A DNA stretch of 64,000 nucleotides from the NCBI GenBank assembly GCA_947044405.1, contig CAMRHE010000063.1, forward strand, positions 5,010,501 through 5,074,500, given 5' to 3'. Below, in pieces: positions 59,071 through 64,000 of the stretch. The translations under genes were made by a program, and so were the position numbers. How positions within the stretch are numbered: the stretch's first letter is position 1; each line of letters opens with the position of its first letter. This stretch comes from Leptodactylus fallax. Lineage: Eukaryota > Chordata > Amphibia > Anura > Leptodactylidae. The notes under the pieces were generated by a model, which was not told the DNA's origin, searched no databases, and saw only the letters and a program-made list of their open reading frames with translations.

Positions 59071-59671
59071 AGGGGTTATCCACTTTCTATATTGATGGTC
59101 TATCCCTGGGATAAGCCATTAATACTAGATCTGCAAAGGTGCAACAAATGCCCTGGCAGATCAGTTGTTTGGCTACAGTGCTGATCCTAGTAATATTTAC
59201 AAGCCAGGAGCCGCAGTGCTCACTCACTGTAAAAAGCGTATTGAAGTCTATGGGATAGCTCAGCAGCACCTAAACCCACAGCTACACACCGTACGGCGAA
59301 TAAACAGCGCAGCCCCCAGCATGAAAAAATTACTGTCGGCTGCGTTGTCATGGAACAGCTGATCAGTGGGGGTTTCAGTTGTCAGACCCCCGCAGATCTA
59401 ATACTGATGGCTTATCTTAAGGCTTTAGGTACTGCAGTGGTGTAATTTCCTTTAGAAGGCTACGGCACTGCGCTACAATACCTAATGCTGCCACTACACA
59501 TTGTATGGTGAGTGAGCAGCCAAGCTCCCGACATGTAAACATTGCCAGTAGCCACAATGCCCCCCAAATAGCTGATCTGCGGAGGTCTAGGCAAATCATA
59601 CCCCCCCCAGAGATAATATTGATGTCCTATCCTAAGGATAATCCATCAATATTAGTAAATGGATAACCCTT
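59071..59671. mobile_element. MITE, TTAAAGGGG family (~600 bp)
   Basis: Left end AGGGGTTATCCACTTTCTAT after TTAA (59067-59070). Right end inverted 'agtaaatggataaccctt' with TTAA at 59672-59675. Subterminal 'attgatggtctatccctggg' pairs with 'gatgtcctatcctaagga'. The core duplicates 'cactacacattgtatggtg'. In THG1L intron 1. Confidence 0.75.
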
Positions 59672-59729
59672 TTAAAGAAGATCTTTCACATTCTCTGACA
59701 TCGACGGAAAAAAAATTTCCATCTTAAAA

Positions 59730-59796
59730 CTGCATGTACGAAAAACCTGAAAATGTCTGATCCTGAACCAAGGAAAATAGCCCATTCCTGAAATGG
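59730..59796. mobile_element. Right-end remnant of the CCACTTC/TTAA element
   Basis: 'gaaaatgtctgatcctgaac' and 'cccattcctgaaatgg' then TTAA (59797-59800), matching the right end of 27695-28506 with substitutions. The left end is lost. Confidence 0.6.
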
Positions 59797-59905
59797 TTAA
59801 GGAGTTTATCGTTCTTCACTCTAATTCCTCAGAAATCCTGAAAATATCAAAGATCCTCCTCATCACACAGTATGACAGCCCTGACAGCCGGTCACATGAC
59901 CTCAC

Positions 59906-60078
59906 CTGTGGAAGTTCCTGCCGTCCACTCTCACCACCACCCAGCAGTTCTGCAGACACGTGTCCTGCACCTCGAAGTCCCTCACGTACTCAAACTTGCT
60001 CTTTGCCATCTCCCTTCTGAGCTGAAGATGAGCCGGTAACCAGGAACACTTCAATGTGCCCAAAGCACGCTGCAGCAT
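59906..60078 (-). CDS. THG1L: THG1L exon 1 (start)
   Basis: The conserved start [14 protein letters not shown] is at 60009-60007. It runs through [11 protein letters not shown], which carries catalytic D29, to the donor GTGAGG. An ATG at 60078-60076 is in frame with no stop between and adds 23 residues with three arginines, one lysine and no acid until the last residue, resembling a mitochondrial presequence. Human THG1L likewise has an N-terminal extension before MAKSK. Which start is used depends on where transcription begins. Confidence 0.9.
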
Positions 60079-60185
60079 TACCGGAAGTGGAAGTAGGAGC
60101 TCAGCTGTACGTCACTATGGTAACGGAGCGAGCCAGCGCCTGGTACACTCTATGGTTCGGGGGAGAGCGGGGATCACGTGACATG
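60079..60185 (-). promoter_or_regulatory. THG1L promoter region
   Basis: No TATA box. ETS motif CCGGAAGTG at 60081-60089, CRE-like TACGTCAC at 60108-60115 next to 'tatggtaac', and the palindromic E-box CACGTG at 60175-60180. This combination is usual for housekeeping promoters. The ETS site sits two bases from the upstream ATG, so transcripts may begin on either side of it. Confidence 0.5.
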
Positions 60186-60286
60186 GAGAGCCTTAGTAGT
60201 AAATAACATGTACAGACAGGCAGGCGGAGCTAGTGAGGGGCTATATAGTAAGAGGAAGAGACGGAGGAGAGGAGACTGCAAGTGGG

Positions 60287-60515
60287 AGCAAGAGGGGCAC
60301 AGGGGGTGCAGGATGTGTGAGAGAGGGGCACAGGGGGTGCAGGCTGTGTGAGAGAGGGGCACAGGGGGTGCAGGCTGTGTGAGAGAGGGGCACATGGGGG
60401 TGCAGGCTGTGTGTGAGCAAGAGGGGCACATGGGGGTGCAGGATGTGTGAGAGAGGGGCACATGGGGGTGCAGGATGTGTGAGAGAGGGGCACATGGGGG
60501 TGCAGGCTGTAAGGG
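60287..60515. repeat. 31-33-bp GC-rich minisatellite
   Basis: Unit 'gagaggggcacagggggtgc' plus 'aggctgtgtga', about seven copies, then decayed units to about 60650. Starts about 200 bp upstream of THG1L. Confidence 0.9.
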
Positions 60516-61084
60516 ACTGAGAATTAGGGTTGCTGGCTGTGTGAAAAAGATGGGGAAAAGGGGTTGCATTCTGCATGAGAGAGGGGCACATTGGGAGTAT
60601 AGCTGTGTGTGAGAAGGGGACATGGGGGTTTGGGTTGTGTGAGAGGGGACAGCGGTACAGGATGTGACAAATGGGGCAGTCTCATAAAGGAATCACTTAA
60701 AATATGGGGGGACAGTGTTCACTGTTGCACAAGGTGTTCTTCATGGGGCCCGTTTCTCTGCTGTCACATCAAACTCTGGGCTCTCATCTGGTTTTGTAAT
60801 TTATTAGTTTTTTTTTACTCAGAAATGTAAAATAAAATTAAAACGTTTAACTTTTTTTTGTTTGTTTTTAGGTTTATGTGGGTAGAAGAAATGGACCTCA
60901 ATGATGTGAAGACCCCACTATAAGATAACTAGGCCCTGGTGTGCTCTAGACCAGCTTTTCTCAACCTTTCCAAGCGAAGTACCCCCACGTGATAAAATGT
61001 CCCATCAGGGCCCCGCCAAATAGCCATCACTTATAAATGTTTCTAAAATTAGGCTTTGTTTGAAGCCTTCGTTAACAGTTATGT

Positions 61085-61262
61085 AATGGCCTCCTCTGTG
61101 CCCCCACATGTAATATAATGGCCACCTCCGTGCCCCAACATGTAATATAATGGCCACCTCCGTGCCCCAACATGTAATATAATGGCCACCTCCGTGCCCC
61201 AACATGTAATATAATTGCCACCTCCATGCCCCCACATGTAATATAATGGCCCATACTTTTCC
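61085..61262. repeat. 32-bp tandem repeat
   Basis: Five units of 'ccaacatgtaatataatggc' plus 'cacctccgtgcc'. Preceded by 'ccagcttttctcaacctttc', a dispersed-repeat start, at about 60950. Confidence 0.9.
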
Positions 61263-61379
61263 GCCACATGTAAAATATTTACCCTGACTTATAAGCTGCA
61301 TTCAATACTTACCATTGGTGAGAATTCAGGGTACCATGGGCTTTGGGCTGTTCAGAAAATGTGCCCCCCTCCACATTCA

Positions 61380-61556
61380 TGGCAAAGATCCCTGTGGCAG
61401 TGCAATGCCCCACAGTGGCCTCTCCACGCAGTATAATGCCCCACAGCGACTCCCCCCTGCACATTATAATTCCCCACAGCGTACACCTAACCCCCCAACC
61501 GTGCAGTAGAATGTCACATAGCACCCCCTTCCCCCATGCAGTATAATGTCCCATAC
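61380..61556. repeat. ~33-bp degenerate tandem repeat
   Basis: Units of the type 'gcagtataatgccccacag'; opposite-strand relative of 7715-7945. Confidence 0.7.
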
Positions 61557-62544
61557 CATTATTGGGCGGGGCCTCTCGCTGCTGCTATCCCCTGGGGATG
61601 TACCTTGTACAGTAAATTATATCTTTTAGCAGAACTGTCTTTATTGCCAATAACAACCAATCCCAGTGTAGCGTTTATTCAGCTTTTTGCTCTGTGATTT
61701 TTTTTTTTTTTTTTTTTTTTTTCTTATCTATGAGGCCTCCTCCGGGTAATCTATTTTAGAAAGAGATTTTTCCAGTTTTGCTCTTGTCTTTCTTTGCATT
61801 AAATATAAAATAAATATAGATTATTCACTAAAAATATTCATTGTCCTGTTTTTATTTTTGGTTTTCTCTGTGGTTTATAAAAACTTTAATGAAACAAGTT
61901 TTTTTGGGCTGGAGGGCATTTTTGATACCGATGGCCCTCCCTTAGGATTGGGTCACCAGTATCAGATCGATGGGGGTCCAGCGCTCAGACCCCGCAGAAG
62001 GCTCTGTATATAGACAGCCGTGCTCCTAGTCACCGCCGCTATACCAGGGACACAGGTGTCTGCTTCCAGCACCAGAGGCAACAAGCTATTCCCTCTAGGA
62101 ATAACCAGTAGATCACTGGGGATCTGACCATTGGGACCCCCCACTGATCTCGGGTCCTGTTTCTCCCCCATATGATTAGAACGATGATCCACAATGTGCG
62201 CTGCCAATTTGTTTATTTCTTTGGAACTGTAAGAGATAATTCTGAACTCTACTTCTTTTCGGCAGTCACATAGAGATGAATGGAGCAGTAGCGCAAATGC
62301 GGGACCCCTGCTCTGATGATTGTGGGGCTGCAGCGGACAGAATAGATAAGTGGGGGATGGCTGTTGTGATAGGTGATAAGCTTAAAATAAACCCATGAAA
62401 AGGATTTATCCCCTATCTATAGGATAGGGGACAAATATCTGATCGGTGGGGGTCTGATGGAGCCAATGGAGTGTGCGCTTTATATATGATCACTTCCGGG
62501 AAATATGCGCTAGCGCGTAGCTGCTGTACATTTCCTCCATTATG

Positions 62545-62650
62545 TGCACAAGATTTCTGAGCCCTATATGGGACAATGACTGACAATATCTGTAAAGTGC
62601 TGCGGAATATGATGGCGCTATATAAGTAAGCTTAATAAATAAATAATAAT
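62545..62650 (+). mobile_element. Retroposon 3' tail (LINE/SINE)
   Basis: 'gtaaagtgctgcggaatatg' then 'atggcgctatataagtaa' and a 'taaataaataataat' tail. This is a very common 3' end in frog genomes that I associate with CR1/L2-clade LINEs or their SINEs; clade not proven. Confidence 0.55.
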
Positions 62651-62654
62651 TTCT

Positions 62655-62765
62655 GGCATAAATGATGGTAAATCTGGCTGGGCCCTTTTCGTAGAAGCGT
62701 TTCAGAAACAAACAAAAAAATAGCGCTGCCGCGTACACCAGAAAAATGGCACAGTGATGTTAACT
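62655..62765. repeat. Second copy of the 1268-1480 repeat
   Basis: 'ggcataaatgatggtaaatc', 'gggcccttttcg' and 'tagcgctgcc' correspond to 'gtgtaaatgatgataaatg', 'ccccttttcggg' and 'tagcgctgac' near 1310-1410. Confidence 0.5.
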
Positions 62766-63268
62766 GAAACAGGACACATGGTGTGAATGCAGCCCAGCCG
62801 GCAGAAACTTTACAGCAGCTTGTGCTCCAGTGGCGTTTCTCTGGGCTCAGGCCAGGCGGGCGAGCCTTCACTCCTCGCAGGCATTGATGAGCTTTGGGTT
62901 CCCATTACTCTGTTTCAGGTTCATCGGTTGTCCTTCCTTGGAGCACTTTTGGTAGTTACTAACTAATACATACCATGAACACCCCACAAGACCAGTCATG
63001 TCGGAGATGGCAGTGTCCCCACAGTTATCTGGTCACCACATTTTGGCCCATGGCAATGTATGTGATATCCTTACACCTGCCCATTTTTCTTGCTTACAGT
63101 ACAATGTGGAAGATTCCTCACCCCCTGTGTGTAAGTGGCAAACAAAAGTCAAACTGTGGCTTTGCAATTTTTTTTTTTTTTAGACACTTCTTGCGCAAAT
63201 AGCCTCTTTTACGCCATGCTCGCCACTTTCTGTAAAGGAGGCAGGGTGTGGATAGATCATCAATATTA

Positions 63269-64000
63269 TATCAGCGGTATGACACCGGGCACCCTCACAT
63301 ATCAGCGATATGATACCGGGCACCCTCAAGTATCAGCGGTATGACACCTGGCACCCTCACGTATCAGCGGTATGACACCGGGCACCCTCATGTATCAGCG
63401 ATATGACACCGGGCACCCTAACGTATCAGCAGTATGACACCAGGCACCCTCACGTATCAGCGATATGACAACATGCACCCTCACATATCAGCGGTATGAA
63501 ACAGGGCACCCTAACGTATCAGCGGTATGACATCGGGCACCCTCACATATCAGCAGTATGACACCGGGCACCCTCACATATCAGCGATATGATACCGGGC
63601 ACCCTCAAGTATCAGCGGTATGACACCTGGCACCCTCACGTATCAGCGGTATGACACCGGGCACCCTAACGTATCAGCGGTATGACACCGGGCACCCTCA
63701 CGTATTAGCGATATGACAACGTGCACCCTCACATATCAGCGGTATGAGACAGGGCACCCTAACGTATCAGCGGTATGACACCGGGCACCCTCATGTATCA
63801 GCGATATGACACCGGGCACCCTAACGTATCAGCGGTATGAGACAGGGCACTCTAACGTATCAGCGGTATGACACCGGGCACCCTCATGTATCAGCGATAT
63901 GACACCGGGCACCCTAACGTATCAGCGGTATGAGACAGGGCACCCTAACGTATCAGCAGCATGAGACAGGGCACTCTCACATATCAGTAGTATGACATCG
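63269..64000. repeat. 31-bp minisatellite running off the window
   Basis: Unit 'ggtatgacaccgggcaccct' plus 'cacgtatcagc', about 23 copies to the last base. Variant units (GAGACAGGGCA, ACAACGTGCA) recur in the same order, showing block duplication. No unique spacers, so not a CRISPR array. Confidence 0.95.

Larger units (their letters stand above)
54400..59905 (-). other. THG1L introns and their repeat contents
   Basis: Introns: 54400-56052, 56161-56680, 56770-57337, 57508-58621, 58799-59905. Contents: TTAAAGGGG-family pieces at about 54535-54640 and 55545-55914 (TTAA at 55915-55918), an AT-rich repeat 54840-55220, a repeat with 'ttatcatgccttgatctcca' at 56440-56620, a MITE 57621-57854, a repeat 58186-58505, a MITE 59071-59671 and a piggyBac-like remnant 59730-59796. 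All are outside exons and splice sites. Confidence 0.65.
54238..60078 (-). other. THG1L: THG1L gene, complete (tRNA-His guanylyltransferase)
   Basis: The enzyme adds the extra guanosine at position -1 of tRNA-His, needed for recognition by histidyl-tRNA synthetase. The coding sequence is complement(join(54238..54399, 56053..56160, 56681..56769, 57338..57507, 58622..58798, 59906..60078)). All five introns are GT-AG and phases agree. From the MAKSKFEYV methionine (60009) the protein has 269 residues, the same length as the human enzyme from its equivalent methionine. An upstream in-frame ATG (60078) gives 292. Metal-binding D29 and D76 with E77, the GQSDEYSFV motif and HINNLYN at 152-158 are present. 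No lesion seen. Convergent with SGCD. Confidence 0.96.
60186..64000. other. Region upstream of THG1L, no gene recognised
   Basis: Apart from the repeats listed separately, 60660-60940 and 61560-61890 (with a long poly-T at 61690-61722) show nothing recognisable. 61889-62420 holds fragments of the TTAAAGGGG family ('cagtatcagatcgatggggg', 'atctgatcggtgggggtctg'). No exon of a neighbouring gene was found. Confidence 0.5.

Noticed and set aside
60174..60623. Pro/Cys-rich repetitive readings
   Set aside because: Translation of the 31-bp minisatellite; unit near-multiples keep frames open by chance.
61005..61301. Repetitive His/Gly-rich readings
   Set aside because: By-product of the 32-bp tandem repeat.
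63269..64000. CRISPR-like regular repeats
   Set aside because: Units are contiguous with no unique spacers, in a vertebrate context.

Overview
The window is vertebrate nuclear DNA, most likely from an anuran amphibian. Two recognisable vertebrate genes with normal GT-AG introns are embedded in dense interspersed repeats. These repeats are short palindromic DNA transposons flanked by TTAA, a piggyBac transposase remnant, LTR elements and minisatellites. The frog assignment is an inference from repeat style and protein divergence; I cannot name a species.

Left part (1-17887, + strand): the last three coding exons of a sarcoglycan gene, best matched to delta-sarcoglycan (SGCD), at 3489-3561, 15026-15149 and 17714-17887. 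Phases join perfectly and the reading ends at a TAA. The 11.5 kb intron carries many small repeats. The last intron is almost filled by a ~2.1 kb array of a 43-bp minisatellite.

Middle (17888-54237): no host gene was recognised. It is a mosaic of TTAA-flanked miniature elements, long foldback repeats, a Tc1/mariner-like remnant (about 30000-30360) and two solo LTRs of one family (36630-37594 and 39521-40452), each with its own 4-bp target duplication. It also holds a complete Ty3/gypsy-type retrotransposon (42221-49384) and a broken piggyBac transposase on the minus strand (51246-52744). The retrotransposon has a 977/975-bp LTR pair that appears to differ only by two homopolymer indels, a serine-tRNA-type primer binding site, gag, pol and integrase, a polypurine tract and a GCAT duplication. 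Its gag and pol overlap in the -1 frame at a GTTAAAC heptamer directly before the gag stop. A single in-frame TAG separates the RT/RNase H part from the integrase. A 500-bp G/T-only tract follows it and may be an assembly problem.

Right part (54238-60078, - strand): a complete six-exon THG1L gene (tRNA-His guanylyltransferase). All splice sites, phases and catalytic residues are intact, and an upstream in-frame ATG adds a basic 23-residue N-terminal extension. Its promoter region has ETS, CRE-like and E-box motifs. SGCD and THG1L lie tail to tail about 36 kb apart.

60186-64000 is again repeats, including a 31-bp array that runs off the window end. No tRNA, rRNA, snRNA or CRISPR array was seen.
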